Below, one piece after another: positions 46,721 to 59,846 of a stretch of 64,000 nt of DNA. The DNA lies in the NCBI GenBank assembly GCA_943737045.1, contig CALSFV010000059.1, positions 496,001-560,000 on the forward strand. The letters are read 5' to 3'. The DNA is from Parapristionchus giblindavisi. Its lineage: Eukaryota > Nematoda > Chromadorea > Rhabditida > Diplogasteridae. The translations under genes were made by a program, and so were the position numbers. Position 1 is the first letter of the stretch. Every line of letters starts with the position of its first letter. Below the pieces are notes generated by a model. That model saw only the letters and a program-made list of their open reading frames with translations, searched no databases and was not told where the DNA came from.

Positions 46721-49700
46721 ATTGTGTAACGAACTTGCCTTGAATTACTTCCTTTTCTTCTTGTTCACCTCTGGATCTATTCCTCTCCTCTCTATTCCTC
46801 TCCTCTACATCTTCTCCACCTTCCCCTTCCTCTCCTTCCTCTCATCTTCCTTCTCCGCCTTCACCTTCTCTTCCTCACCTTCAGAGCTTTTACCCTCCCT
46901 CTCCTCTCTCCGTCTCCCCCTCATCCGTTCCTTTCTGAATAGCCCGCCATCTCTGGGGATCAATTGTGCGATAGATTAGGACGAATCTCTTTTGCAGATA
47001 TTCCTTTGGTGTGCATCAAAGCGGCAAAATCACCGAGAGCACATTTGGGACTATAGATTGACTGAATGTATTTGAAACGTAGACGATAAAGACGAAGATG
47101 GAAAGCGTCTCGACGATCATTTAACGACACCGCTCATGGCTCTTAATTCACTCTAGACTACAGTAATGTCTCCATGCCCTTCATAACTCATGACGTTCCC
47201 TGAAATTCAGGGACATGACTAACAAACCATACAGTAATGACGAATGTGCTCGTTTAGAGGCTTCTGAGTGAAAACTTCGAAATAAGCCTGAAGAGAAGAG
47301 GAAAGTGTCAGGCAAGAGAGCAGACGAAAATGAGAGACACGGGATAATGAAAATGAAATGACGACGAGGAATAGGGATTTATTTAAAATGTCATCGCTTT
47401 AATCTACGTTATTCTATTTAATTTGATTCCTCTCCTTTTGTGCCATCCGTTCTGATCAGTCAACTGTAACTCTTTATCTCTGTCCTTTCTCACTCTCTCC
47501 CGCTCTTACTTACCTCTGCATATGTTCCGCCATCTCTCAGTTCCAAACTACCTAAACTTTTTTGCACCCTCTCTGTCTCTCCCTCTTTCCCTATAGTCTC
47601 TCATTTTCTCTTGATCTCTCATTCACCCCCATCGTCTATTTCTTTCACCTCACTTTACTCACTAACTGCTCCTCTCACTTTTTTGTGCGGCGGACCTCCT
47701 TTTAGAAGTAATAGATTCATCTGAAGCGTGGCCGTCGTAGACTGAATCGAGAATGGGGAAGAGGAGCGAAGGAAGAGGGAAAGCGAGAAAGAGAGGGAGA
47801 AGAAGGGGAGGGAGAGAGGGCTTGCGAGAGAGAAGGTCGGTGAACTGTCAGGCGGGTAGAAGAAGAAGAAAAGGGAGTGAAAGTAGAGAAAAAAGTAAGA
47901 ATGAATGAAATTAGAACGACATGAACCGATGAGCGAGGAAGTATGAGAACTCTTTCTTTCCATTCTCTCTCTACTCCTCTTCCTCCTCCACCTCCTCCTT
48001 CCCCCCTCTCCCCTTTACTCTTTCCCTCCTTCTCCATCTCCTCTCTCATAGGGCACCGATAGTCGATGATGAGTGATTATGAGAGTGATTAATTTTGTTC
48101 GAGCGAAATGAATGAGTATGTTGAGAAGGTTATGGGATAGGGAAGAGAACGAGACTAGGTGGGAGGGGAGATCACAAAGTGAATGAGGCGAGAGGAAAGG
48201 ATGAAAGATAGTAGAGAGGAGTGAGAGAGTAAGATTATGAAGACTCTCCTCTTCCTCTTCATCTTTCTTTATAGTGACTAAAGTCCTCATTGCACTACTC
48301 AACTTCATGTAGTAGATCTAGAGAAGAGAGATGAGGAGAGAGTATAACCAAGAAGGGAGAAGGGGAGGGGAGGAGGGGAGGGATAAGAAGGATAGAGAGA
48401 GGGAAAGGCGAGAAAGATAGGAGAGACTCTTTCATCTCTTCTTGTTTCAGATGCGATCTTTACATGGAAGCTGAGCTTTTTTACCTCTAGGTGTTCGAAA
48501 TCAAAATTATAATACGTGCGTTTTTTTGGGTTTCCAAAAAGTTTCCTTTACTACTTTATAGATCATGTTTCTTGTAGTATGATATAATGTGGAGAGAGGG
48601 AAATGATAAAGAGGGCAATGAGAGAGTTAGCGAGAGAATGAACAGGACAGAGATAAAGTGCTATAGAGAGAGTGAAAGAGGAATTGGAAATGTGAATACC
48701 TAACGACCAGAAGGGCCTTGAGTCAGAGAGACCTCAGGTGCCGCTTTTTCATTCTTCACAGTTTTCCCCCATTTTCTTTCAGAATCCTCATTTTCAAACA
48801 TAGATTCCTATGATAATATACAAAACTTGAACATACACATTAACCGTTTTTTAAATTAACATTATATGCTATGCTTCTCTTTATCCTTTGTTAATCCCAA
48901 ATGTTTGCAACTGGCTACCACAGTTTACCGTATCTATTTCTCTTCAATTTTCTAGAATAACTTCCAATTGTGGGCGGAGTCTTATAAGAGAGGCAATTCA
49001 TTACATTTTCTCCTCACTTTTACAGTGAAACTTTTCGCAAACTCTCACTTTCCTGTAATCTCTCTCTAGCGTTTTTTTCTTATGTTCTCATTAACTTCAG
49101 TTGGGTCCCGTATTTCTACCGATCCACTCCTTAATATAATCAGCCTCCCTCAAATGGTAACTGATTGATATCATGTATGTTGCCACATAGAGAACAAACT
49201 GAATCATAGGCAATCATTGGCCAACATATGACGTATCTACAAATTCGTTGGGGACATTTGAGGTATGGGTAGCCAAAATGCAGCATAATTTACACCAATC
49301 AGGTAAAAGGATATACACATATGCCATTTATGGTTGGCAAACTCATTGCAAGTGTTTCTTAATCATGACTTCATCCTTCTCCTACCATAATATAGCTCAT
49401 TTTCTCATTAGAATCCTCTCAGCTATTTTTACTCAATTTCCTTCCACTCTAAATGAACTTTTTTCCCCGTTTATGGGCAGAGAAATGTAAACTTCATTAA
49501 TTTTGTTGGAAGAACAATTTTCAAACACTGACTTGCTTCAAACACTTATCTGTATAAGGCGAAACTAATTTCCAACCTAAGTGACTCGGGCGAATTATTG
49601 GAATAAATAACAGCGTTTAATATTTAGAACAACATTAGCCCATAATGCTTCGTAAGATTTTCCAATTCGTGTTATATTTTACCTTGCCTTGCATACACTT

Positions 49701-49885
49701 CACGTCAGTATTCGCAAGATGTTGGGCCCCTTGCAGTAAAAGTTGCCGTGATCAATAACGGCTAGGTCAGATAACCTCCACTAACGGTAACATCATGGAT
49801 CCTGATGGTTTTCCACATGATACGTGACGCACAGATAAGCAAAATTAAACAGGAATTTACATGACGGCGCATGCCCACACGTATA

Positions 49886-50389
49886 CAGTACAGCAGAATC
49901 CCCCCAGTGAAAATGGGCGCCCCGGGTGACCCGGTGCGCCCATGTGGCCCCTCGATTTTTTACGCTTTGAATAATGAATATCAGCCGTTCAAACTGTTTG
50001 CGTTGTTTTACTCCAGATATGAGGGTATTTATCAAAGAAAGTTTGGATTTTTTAAAAGCTTGTCAACTCACTTGTGCTAAAAAAAAAGAAATTTTGGAAA
50101 GATTTCACTTTGCGATAGAATTTGCCGAGCGTGCGCGAGTTTTGCAAAAATTTTGCGCGGCATTTGCCAAGAATTGATAAAAAATATAATTTTCAATATT
50201 TTTTCTCTGGCTACATGATTTCTAAAATTCCTAACTTTCTTTGATAAATACCCTCATATCTGGAGTAAAAGAACGCAAACAATTTGAACGGCTGATATTC
50301 ATTATTCAAAGCGTAAAAAATAGAGGGGCCAAATGAGCGCCCCGGATCACCCGGGGCGCCCATTTTCACTGGGGGATTCTGCTGTACTG
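49886..50389. mobile_element. Tc1/mariner-type MITE (504 bp palindrome, TA target duplication)
   Basis: The left end CAGTACAGCAGAATCCCCC and right end GGGGGATTCTGCTGTACTG are inverted and flanked on both sides by TA. The arms extend inward for about 150-200 bp (GGGCGCCCCGGGTGACC; TATGAGGGTATTTATCAAAG and inverse). It has no coding capacity. TA target site and CAGT ends are the Tc1/mariner convention, so it is probably mobilised in trans by such a transposase. A related, decayed copy is at 60857-61615. Confidence 0.85.
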
Positions 50390-51597
50390 TACTGACAGAT
50401 CGTTATCCAATCTAGTGTTCACGGGTATCAGTATTCTCTATGCACCGAACTCTTACCTGATAATCTGCATATCTTCTTAATCTTCAACTTAACAACCTAT
50501 CATACTATTCTCATATAATTAATGTCTTGCCATTTCCGTTCGTCATTCAGTCCTTTTTTCATTTGCCCATTCATTTCGCTTCTCACGATCACGTCCCATC
50601 TGCCATATTTCCCTCTATCTCTGCTTCTCTTACTCTCGGAGCCTCTCTCTCTCACTCCTCTTTTTCTTGGTCTATCTCTAGTTTGACTAAGCTCGTCAGG
50701 TAAGATTTGGACGGCTTTTCGAAATAAAGAACGATGTGTGTGATGATCTATCCCTTCTATACTAGCAAAAGCTTATAACATTTTCATCTGTCATTTTTCT
50801 CTAATTTAATTGAACGAACTTTATGTATTATACCTTTTGTTAGTTTAGTTACACAGATCACGTACTCAAATTTTGTAGCAGGGCAATATTTGATTAATAT
50901 TGTTGTCTTTTTTTCAACAAGTGCTTGTTGTTGCGTCATGCTTTTGATATTAAATATCTAGTATCCTTGTCCTCAATCGTTTTATTTTATGTCGCCGCGC
51001 TATTATGCTTGTATATGGTTTCTAACGGCCAATTTATAATTATCAACAATTATCGATTATTTTAAAGAACTTTCCGATTTAAGAATAACATAGATCATTC
51101 GTTCGCCCTATCATCTCTATCATTCGTCCCTCACATACTATTGTATCCAAAGCTAATAGCAGACGCTCCTATAACTACCGCATCTTCTCCTCTCGTAGTA
51201 TAAACTATGTGCTCGCCTATTCTCTATGTTAGACCTATTATTCAATATGCTTTTATCTATCTAATTAATTAATTAAATCAATTAAGACTACACCCATCTA
51301 TGCTAAATGTCTCCTTCCCCACATTCATATTTCTTCGATATTACATCTACTTTTAGAATTTAAGGTGTCTACTGGTATTGTATTTTATGTCTTCCTAATA
51401 TATTCATTCAGTATTTCCCTGCATATTTTTTGAAACCCACATAAAGTTATTATTATTATTTGATATACATGCACACATGTTGTGAAGTTCAACGTGCATG
51501 AACACACAAGGCTGCGACCTTATTTATTGATCATCTGTGATTATTTTAATTACCGGATTCTATGTACTGATACTCTGTTCATCGAGTTATTTGAGGA

Positions 51598-53543
51598 ATG
51601 GAAGAGGGTCGTCTGTCAAAATTAGCTAAAAAGGAGGCGGACAGAATTGAGCAGTCGATGAAGAAGGATAAGAAGAGGAAGGAAAACGAACAGAGGAAGC
51701 AAGATAAGCTCAGAGATTGGCAGGAGAAACAGTCACAGAAGATCAGAGGTATTCGATATCTATTGTGGTCTTCAAATGTAACAAAATAATATTTTAATTT
51801 GAATATCTTCGTTATGTTTAATTTTTCTTGTTTATGTCTATATCTAATCGAGGAAGTAACAAACCAAACAAATTCTAATTGATTTTTAAATATGTTGAGT
51901 TACATATTTCCAATGAGGATGATGATTAGAATCTATAAATAAGTAGAAAAAATAAAATAAATGAAATAAACTAAATGTTAATTTGTGAAATGGCTCATTA
52001 TTTCATTACGCAAATATTGACGTACATCAAGAATTGAACTGTTTAGAGCTACAGAGGGAGTTCAACGAAACTGAGAGGAACCTACCGAGTCATCAGTACG
52101 TTAACTTCGTGAGTTTTTTATCCTTTTTCAACTATACACCGATGAACTCTATACGATCAAGAAGTAAAAGGCGCACTGGAAGCGCATGGTGTATGATTAA
52201 TATGCGCTTTACAGAATTTACAATATTGTATGCTTATTGTTAGCGTTAGCAAATTAACACTGTGTATAGATTATAAGTTTAAGTATAACAAAGAAGGTCG
52301 ATATGAGATCAGAATACGGTAAGAAAAAAATTTGGTATATGTCCAACATATACGGTAAGAATATCAATTTAGATACGGGAAACGGTATTCATGTATTTAG
52401 TATGTGATATATTGCTCATATCGTTCATCTTATTAAAGGATACAAAGAAGAGGCACAAAAAGATCAGTGCATTTATACTGTAGTCGCGATCGTGCTAATC
52501 TATTGTACATATATAATAATACTAGTCTTTTATTTCATTCGTCTTACTATTTCACTAAGTCAAAAAATGAAATGGAATAAATTACTTGCATTAATTTCTG
52601 TCATCTTTGTTCGTCCGTCATCCAATCTATTTTAAGTGAACTATACGAATATCAAGATTATGAGAGGAAGGAAGTATCTAACAAGGGAATCCTTTCAGCT
52701 CGCGGAAAGCAATCCAGATGAAAATTTGCACAGGCATTGTTGAAAGCAATAGAAACTGATATGTGAAGTCGGGAAATGCAGCAGGGCAATACCCGAGCCG
52801 CAGCATCTATCCAAACTTGGTCAGACTTGGCGCGCATTCGCCGCCAACAATTTGAATTTATTGTCCCTATCTCTGAAGAATGGTATCAACTTGATTGGTG
52901 AATGCATTGGAAAGTATCTCGTACATTACAGACAAAAATATTCCGAAAAGATAACATCAAAGCTGTTGTACGAAGGAACTGCGCCACCAATAAGGTCTCT
53001 CTCATTGCTTCAGAATGCGGCGAATGCGCGCTAAGTTTGATTTTATATCGCCTTCAACAATGCCTCTGCAAATTTTCATCTGAATTGGTTTCCGCGACCT
53101 GAAAGGATTCCCTTGTAAGTTTATTCATGTCATTAATATCATAGCTATGAATATTATGTTTCATGCCGAACTTTAAATAGACTTTAATGATTAGGGATAA
53201 AGTTTTTACGTAATACTTTAATTGGATATGGAAAGCCATGAAAAAAAGCATAGAGGTGTCGTTAAAAAATTGTAGTAATTCTTGGTCCGCTGCGACACAT
53301 TTCATACAAAATATCGAGGAGTGTAAACAGAATTAATACAAATAATACCACTACATACCATTACATCTACCTCAGAAGGTTATGCAGGTGTCTTCAGTGT
53401 TTCTACTATAAAATTGGCAAACAATACGAAAAAAAAAGTTCAAAAAGTCAACTCTCTCTTTTGTAGGGAACCAAGAATGACCATGGGTGGTCCTGGGTTC
53501 TCTTCGGGACACGCGACGCGTCTGATTCACGCGCTGCGGCTGG
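51598..53543 (+). CDS. Unrecognised coiled-coil protein, N-terminal exons (partial model)
   Basis: Exon A (51598-51748) starts ATG and codes 50 residues of Lys/Glu-rich coiled coil (KKDKKRKENEQRKQDKLRDW). It ends AGA G before GTATTC. Exon B (52047-52108) joins in phase and codes ELQREFNETERNLPSHQYVN then F before GTGAGT. A further exon-like block, 53467-53543, has good splice sites and fits in phase 0 (GTKNDHGWSWVLFG...), ending phase 2; another of its frames is also open, so this join is unsure. The 3' continuation is unknown; the exons at 59847-60690 may belong to it. No family recognised. The charged helix suggests a soluble cytoplasmic or scaffold role only in the broadest sense. Confidence 0.45.
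52666..53123. repeat. Inverted repeat, about 65-bp arms
   Basis: AAGGGAATCCTTTCAGCTCG through AATTTGCACAGGCATTGTTG is mirrored by CAACAATGCCTCTGCAAATT through CTGAAAGGATTCCCTT. A second inner inverted pair is GGCGCGCATTCGCCGC and GCGGCGAATGCGCGC. The arms have a few mismatches, so the element is older. It lies between the two exons above and 53467. Confidence 0.8.
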
Positions 53544-56500
53544 GTAAGTGCATAACCTCCTCTGTTCCATTCCCATCGCACCTGTCTACTCTTTATCCAT
53601 GCATCCGGCGATTTCGACAGATTTCAGTCCGTTTTCACGCCGTCTTGTGGTTGAATTCACTTGTGCTCACCATTCACGACCTAATTCGCATCGATTCATG
53701 CATGACGGATACCACTAAGCCCATTATTTACGCGTTAGCTGCTGTTTCCACTTACTTTCAACTCGATTTCCCTTGTCAAATCTGCCACTGCTCGGCATTT
53801 CCATATTCTACACTTTATTGTTTCTTTCTGGCTACTGTCAAATGCTGAAAGCGACCACAAAAAGAACATTAACTTCAATAACTACATGATTTATTGTTTT
53901 TTATCAGCACAGACAACTCTGGAAAATGTTTCGAACTCATTTTTCAATTCACGCTTATCATAATCCATCACAATTTCTTTAAACTGAAAATGATCCCCCA
54001 ATAACCCTACTTGTAGTTGACAGTGCACGATTTATCTAACAAAAATTTCGTCAATTGTGTTTTTCTTAATCACTGGCATTAAGTAAATATCGCTTAGTCG
54101 TTATCTTCCAAATTTCAGTTCTTTCTTCAGTACACTTCCGGTCTCGCATTGGTCCCCTGGTCTCCTTGGAACAGTGTGTAGTGAAGGTGGTCAGGTATAG
54201 AAATGGATGAGTGATGGAAAAGAGAATAGTGGGGAAAGTGGAGAGTGGTTAGAGAAAATAAGAGTGGGTGAGGGAAGGGAGTACGAGAGAGAAGAGACAA
54301 TGATAGATAGAAACAGAGAGAGAGAGAGTAGTCTACAAAGAGAGAGGGAAGAGGGTGTGACCCCTGTGGCCAGCCAGTCATTGTGTGTATTAATAGTAGA
54401 GCAGAAATGAACATCGCTCATAGCAATCCATAATTCTATCTCTCTCAATACTTCTCTTCTCCACTATTTCTTGTTGATACTATTGACGTTCTCTGCAATA
54501 AGAACTGTGGGCTCGTTGTTCGATTGTTTGTTATTGTGATGAGAACACTGTGCTCAGACACACTTGTCGTCATTTTTACCATGTCATCCACACGCTTGGT
54601 TTATATGCCCTTGTTTCTTGTCGAATAGTATTTAATCTTTAGGAACTACTATGATAGTTCAACCATTATTTTTCCCGTTCAACAACACTCGGTAGTTCAA
54701 TTCTTCGGACATATAGTAGATGACCAGTTATGGAGTCACAATTGCTTGCCTGAATGTTGAATCTCCGATCTAAGACAGATTGAAGAAATGTATGATGTCA
54801 TGTGTTTTAATAGGTGTTCAATTCTGATTAAAACATCTGGAAGCCTGTTTGAATATGAGTGTTTTTGTAGGTTTCTTGTTGCGCTCGATTTAGCCAAGCA
54901 TTCAGTTCTTTAACATTACTTATTTATCCCCGGGTTCTTATCATAATGCAATATAGACCAGTATCACACAAGGGACATTGTGATAGGGACCCACGCCTCC
55001 TCCCACTCTTCCTAACTTTCGCTCTTCCTTATACCCTTTCCCATCCATTGGTGCGTGAATTCGCACGGAGTGTGTGAAAGTCGAAGCCCTCTCATATGAG
55101 GATAATAGAATGAGACAGAGATGGGATCAGGGTGGAGGATTGATATAAAGAATAAGAGATACAGAAAGAGAACGGAAGAGATATGTTCCTTCATAAACTT
55201 CTGAGCACCCCGGAACATACTTGGGATTTTTTTCTATATTTGGTTGTTTTTGGAAAGTTTTTTGCTTCTTTAGAAGCAAGGCGACATCACAATTCCAGAG
55301 TAGAAAGAAAATGATAATAGAGGAAGAGTGATAGAATGTGAGAGAGATTGATGACGGGTAGAGAATCATGTAGATAGACAGAAGATAAGAGCTGAAGTGC
55401 CTGATATCTCCTCCTATATTGATCTGTTTGTATAGTCTTCCAAAAGAGCGTCGAACTGTCTATTCATTCCATTTCTCTTAGTCTTTTTTCTATTGTCTTT
55501 TCTTCTGTGGTCAGTGAACATTTGCAGAGCATGCAAAGATCGGTGTACATCCGTCATGTTTTTCTCTTAGAATTTCTACTAAAATTACGGAAAGTTGCCC
55601 ACTTTTTACATACAATTTTCACATTTTTTCTAATCTTTATCCTACCGTACATACAAGAATGAATATGAGGTAATATATTATACAATTCTTTTTCATTTCT
55701 ATTTCTTTATTACATTTTTAAGCACCAAAAAGGTTGGCAATCATATAGTGGAGAAAATAATAGTTATCGATCTTTGGTATATTGTTTATCAATGAAAAAC
55801 GTGATGTTTTTATTCAGTAATTCAACTATAATCCAATGTGTCTTAATCATCATTAGTAACCTTTCAATTTCGCCCCGAATGTTTTCTAGTGAGACAGCCC
55901 ATTAGATTGATATGCCGGTGGGGGGGGGGGGGGGGTAGAAATCGAAGGGAGGAGAGGGAGAGAGTAACAGGATGATTGAGAGAGAATGAAGGAGCAATAG
56001 AGAGAAAAGGGGAAGGAGTGGCCGCCTGCGGGGCTGACTCATCTCATCTCTAGTAAATGTTCTCTACTATCTCCATTCTACATATGCTTCTATTTCACCT
56101 TAGCTCTGCCTCTTCTTCTCTCTCTATCTCTCTCTTCCCCTCTCTCTCCTTCTGCTGTCATGTGTAAACTACCCCGTAGTTCGCATCGATCATCTTTCTC
56201 TGACATTTCATCCTGCCAATCGACTAATAATGCTTATCACTATACAATTATGTGTATATCCTCTTCTAGTTAAAAGACAATAAGAAATCACTCTACAATT
56301 TCTATCTAATTTATCCTTTTTTCTATTCTCCATATATTGTCGTGTCTTTTAACCTACACTCTAAAAAAAAACAGACTGTTGACCTGTTTGTTCGTTATTA
56401 TGAAATACAAAAAAAAGATGTTGTAATAGTCTTGGACCGTTCTCGTTTTCTCACTTTCTCACTTTGATGATTGTGCACTGGCGTTTACTGTATAGGCTAT

Positions 56501-59360
56501 GACTAATCAGCCAGTAACTCCGCCCACTTTCGCTGTTAATCATTCCTTACTTGTTACTATCTTTCATTATCACCTTGTTTGTGGTTCTGTGTGTGCATTA
56601 ATACTTTGTATTATGAGTTTGGGGATATCGATAGGATTTTTGAGTAAGTCTGAGGAAAAGAATATAATAATATAATAATAATAATTTATGCGTTTACAAC
56701 AAACATAGAAGTCTATATATAGATTAAATTCTGATATCACGTGCGCACTGTGTCTTTCTATTCTACATATCTGTATCTCTCTCAACAATCTTTTGTTATT
56801 TTCTATCGATATCGCCATCTCTCTGTCTCAATCCTTTTTGTTCTCCCTTTCCACGATACTCGATTATCTCCATGATAAGATATGGCACGGCCCCTGTATA
56901 ACTCTCTCATTGATATGATATGTTGGAATGATCTTTGATCTCTCAAACCTTTTGTTCAAATCAGCAGTTATTAAGAATATGATGATACTTATTCTATTCT
57001 TATTATTCATTTCTATCACAACAATAAGAGAGAGGATAGATAGATAGGATAGGAGAGAGGATAGAGATAGACATAGTATTTGTAAATCGGTTAAAAGCAG
57101 CATGGACATTCGGTCCTATATATACATTTTGTTTTGTTTCCTTTACTTTTAAAACAGAGCATTATACATTAGGGATCCGCATTCGTGCAAATGTACAGCC
57201 GGTACGAGCATGAACGAAATAAAAATAATGAAAAGTCATTCTGCACAATTAAGACGCATTTTTTCGTGCGATGTAATGCATGCAAATGCCAGACCAACCA
57301 CCAATTTGATGAATAAAAATGATCAGAATGAATCGAATGCATTAATTTTGAACGAATGAATACTTAATTGTAATAATGAAGTCGTGCGCACGACTTTTCT
57401 TTCATTTTCATTTTGAAAATCATTTCGCACGAATGCACATTTGCGGATCCCTATTATACATTATCATATTTAATGGACCAGAAATGTAAATGGCCTATCG
57501 ATTCCCGTTCTGATCGACAGAAAATTGGACAATGAAATAAAATAAAAAAAATGAAAAAATTCGCCATAATTGGAATGCTAACAAGCGTGGAGAAGAAAGA
57601 GAGTAATAAAGGTTAGAAGATAAATATTGAGGAATGAATAGATATGATCGCTGCTTGAGTACTGTTCTCTGAAACTCAAACAATTTCACTCTGACCATTC
57701 TCTCTCCTACTCCATCCTTGTGACGTCACAACAGTGAACGGAGCCGGATAGTGAGTGGCGAGTTTAGAGGGAGATGGAGAGGGAGAGAGAGGGACTGAAA
57801 GCGAAAGGATAGGATTAAATGCAGGAACGAACCCGGTCATTTCACTGTTGACCATAGCTCACATCTTCGTTATTTATTAATTTTCGTTGTTTTTTCTCTC
57901 TCTCTTCACTTTTAATATCAGTCAGGTCAATTTTGTCACACTATGATAGGGAATTCTTTAGACAGGAACACTCACTCTCCTCTCCCTCTGTCTTTCTCTC
58001 CATTCTCTCTCATACCCTTCCGTTCTCTCCCACCCCTTCCCATCTCCCTCCTCCAACTCTATTTGCTCTTTATTTCTCTGTCATTTCTTTCAGTTCGATC
58101 GATCGATATTATGCATACCGATCAAAAGAGAAGATTAAAGAGAAAAGAGGGAGGACGTCATATGAGACGATTACTCACGACTGATCCATCTTTTGTTTCT
58201 CTCCCTCTCCTTCTACCTCTCTCTCTCCTTCTCCTTCTCCCTCTACCTCTGTCTCTCTCCCTTCTGTTCCTCTCTCATTCTCCTACACTCTCTCACTCTA
58301 TCTTTGTTCTTTCCTTCGAAAGATATCTCCTTTTTTCATCCACATCCGCCAGCGCAAAACCTTCATTTCTCCTTTCACTCATGGCACATCTGCTATAAGA
58401 AGAGAGACTAGATAGGCTAAAGAAAGAAAGAAAGGGGAGAGAGATAGAGAGGAATGAAAAGTGAGTCATCTCACACGACAATCTCAAAATGGTTGTAAAT
58501 CTTCTTACTTTGCTCTCCTTAACCACACTCTAGTCAAATTCTTCTCTTTTTTCAGTTCTTGTCATTTTCTCGTCTTTAGTAGTAGAACCTTCAAAAGGAT
58601 ACTTTCTCTGGCCATCTGGCCAGTTTCAATAAAATTAGAAGCTTCTCTTTCAATTGATTAAATTGAATGACTCAGCTTTATGCCCTCGCTCTCTTTCTCT
58701 TCCTCCCTCTATGCCTCTTATTCACTTCTCCTAACATAATAAAGTCTAGTCACCGGGGCCAAAGTCTATCTCTATGCTCTGTACTATTTTAATCCGGATA
58801 TAATTCTGGTAGTAGATTTGGCGTATACTTGTCGAGTAACGATATGATCTCTCTATCTGCCTATATCCCATAACTACAGTTTCATTGGTGTATGTAATTC
58901 TAGTTTATTTTCTGGCTCGTGTACAATATGCCGACGCTCATTCTAGTCTGTGTTCTTATGTGTCACGACTTCCTTACTCATTCTTTGTTCTTGTGATCCG
59001 TTCAAAAGTTCAGACAATGAAAAAAGGAAGCAAGATCATTTTCTCACTCATTCTCGTTGTAGATTTGTTATTTTTAACTTCGCACATTAAGTAAAAGTTC
59101 TCTCTTCCTCTCTGCATCCCAATCACTTCTGTGCACAGTTTCTATCCGTTTTCGTTTGCATCATAGATATAACGCAAACACTCATATAGCCCCCCCCCCC
59201 CGCACCTCGAGTTTTTGCCAGAGTTTACTCTTCCTGTCCATCATCCTTTCATCGTTGTCTGTTCACTGTCGTGCATGACTCACTCTTTTTTCGACCTTTA
59301 CTCTTCGACCTATTGAACTATTATCTTTGATCTATGATCTTTGATCTTCAATCTTTGATC
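53544..59360. other. About 5.8 kb without a supported gene
   Basis: Probably intronic to the plus-strand gene(s). It contains the hAT-like element at 57170-57453, a poly-G run near 55920, an (AAT)n TTTATGCG fragment near 56665-56695, GA/CT tracts (about 57768-57795 and 58193-58270), a poly-C run near 59193, and TTTGATC repeats at about 59326-59360. Confidence 0.6.
57170..57453. mobile_element. hAT-type MITE (284 bp) with 8-bp target duplication
   Basis: The element starts TAGGGATCCGCA and ends TGCGGATCCCTA. It is flanked by the identical 8-mer TTATACAT at 57162-57169 and 57454-57461. The 12-bp terminal repeat, TAGGG start and 8-bp duplication are hAT features. Subterminal ATTCGTGC/GCACGAAT words recur in both orientations (57181, 57262 and 57425 areas), as expected for transposase binding sites. 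No coding capacity. Confidence 0.9.
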
Positions 59361-59649
59361 TTAGGGTACATGCCCACCGCTGTGACCCACCAAGACGTCC
59401 TCATCTCGCAGCTCACGTTCGCGTTTCTTCTTCAACGTTTCTGGATCGCATCCGCATTTATCGCAAAGAATATCTAAACGTGAGACTTTTATAAATAACA
59501 TTTTAAAAACACTTTCGAACTTTTTCGAACGTAAGAAAATAACTGTCTACATATTCCAAGTAGTGATCGAAAAGAAATACTTTTCTGCACATAATGGAAT
59601 ATGCCTTATGAGCTAAAGGTGCACTCCCGCGAATATTTTCGAGAACAAA
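59361..59649 (-). CDS. Unrecognised protein, C-terminal two exons
   Basis: On the minus strand TTTCAG precedes exon 59649-59544 (FVLENIRGSAPLAHKAYSI.., 35 codons plus one base) with donor GTTATT. It joins in phase through TTTAG to 59473-59361 (ILCDKCGCDPETLKKKRERE.., stop TAA). The combined end is about 72 residues with CDKCGC and a basic/acidic helix (KKKRERELRDED). Upstream exons were not found. The strand is opposite to the surrounding plus-strand exons, so it would be nested or overlapping. The plus strand of the last exon is also open, so this is a moderate call. Family not recognised. Confidence 0.45.
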
Positions 59650-59846
59650 CTGAAATCAAAAAATAGTAATGCTTATTCTACATTCCGCACATTATTTATT
59701 TAATTCAGCTTATTGATCGCTAGAATAATGAATGAATCATATGGCTGGCTTATTGAAAAATAGGGAAACTGGAATTGTCAACTCATCAACTTAAAAAAGA
59801 ATGAAACGTAGATTATAACTCATCATAATTAATTTGGCCATTACAG

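Larger units (their letters stand above)
43013..51597. other. About 8.5 kb without a supported gene
   Basis: It contains CT-rich tracts (about 43858-43975, 46250-46300, 46780-46920), GA-rich tracts (about 45905-45960, 48330-48400), the dispersed repeat at about 46553-46720 and a TA-flanked palindrome at 49886-50389. Open frames here are pyrimidine-rich (Ser/Leu/Pro) or lack splice-compatible partners. It could be a large intron or upstream region of the gene starting near 51598. Confidence 0.65.

Noticed and set aside
49884..50396. CRISPR-like or bacterial inverted repeats
   Set aside because: Eukaryotic intron-containing genes all around; a single palindrome flanked by TA, no spacer array.
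53414..53848. Long plus-strand frame through 53467-53543
   Set aside because: Only the central block has exon features; the rest runs through AT-rich DNA past a strong GTAAGTG donor.
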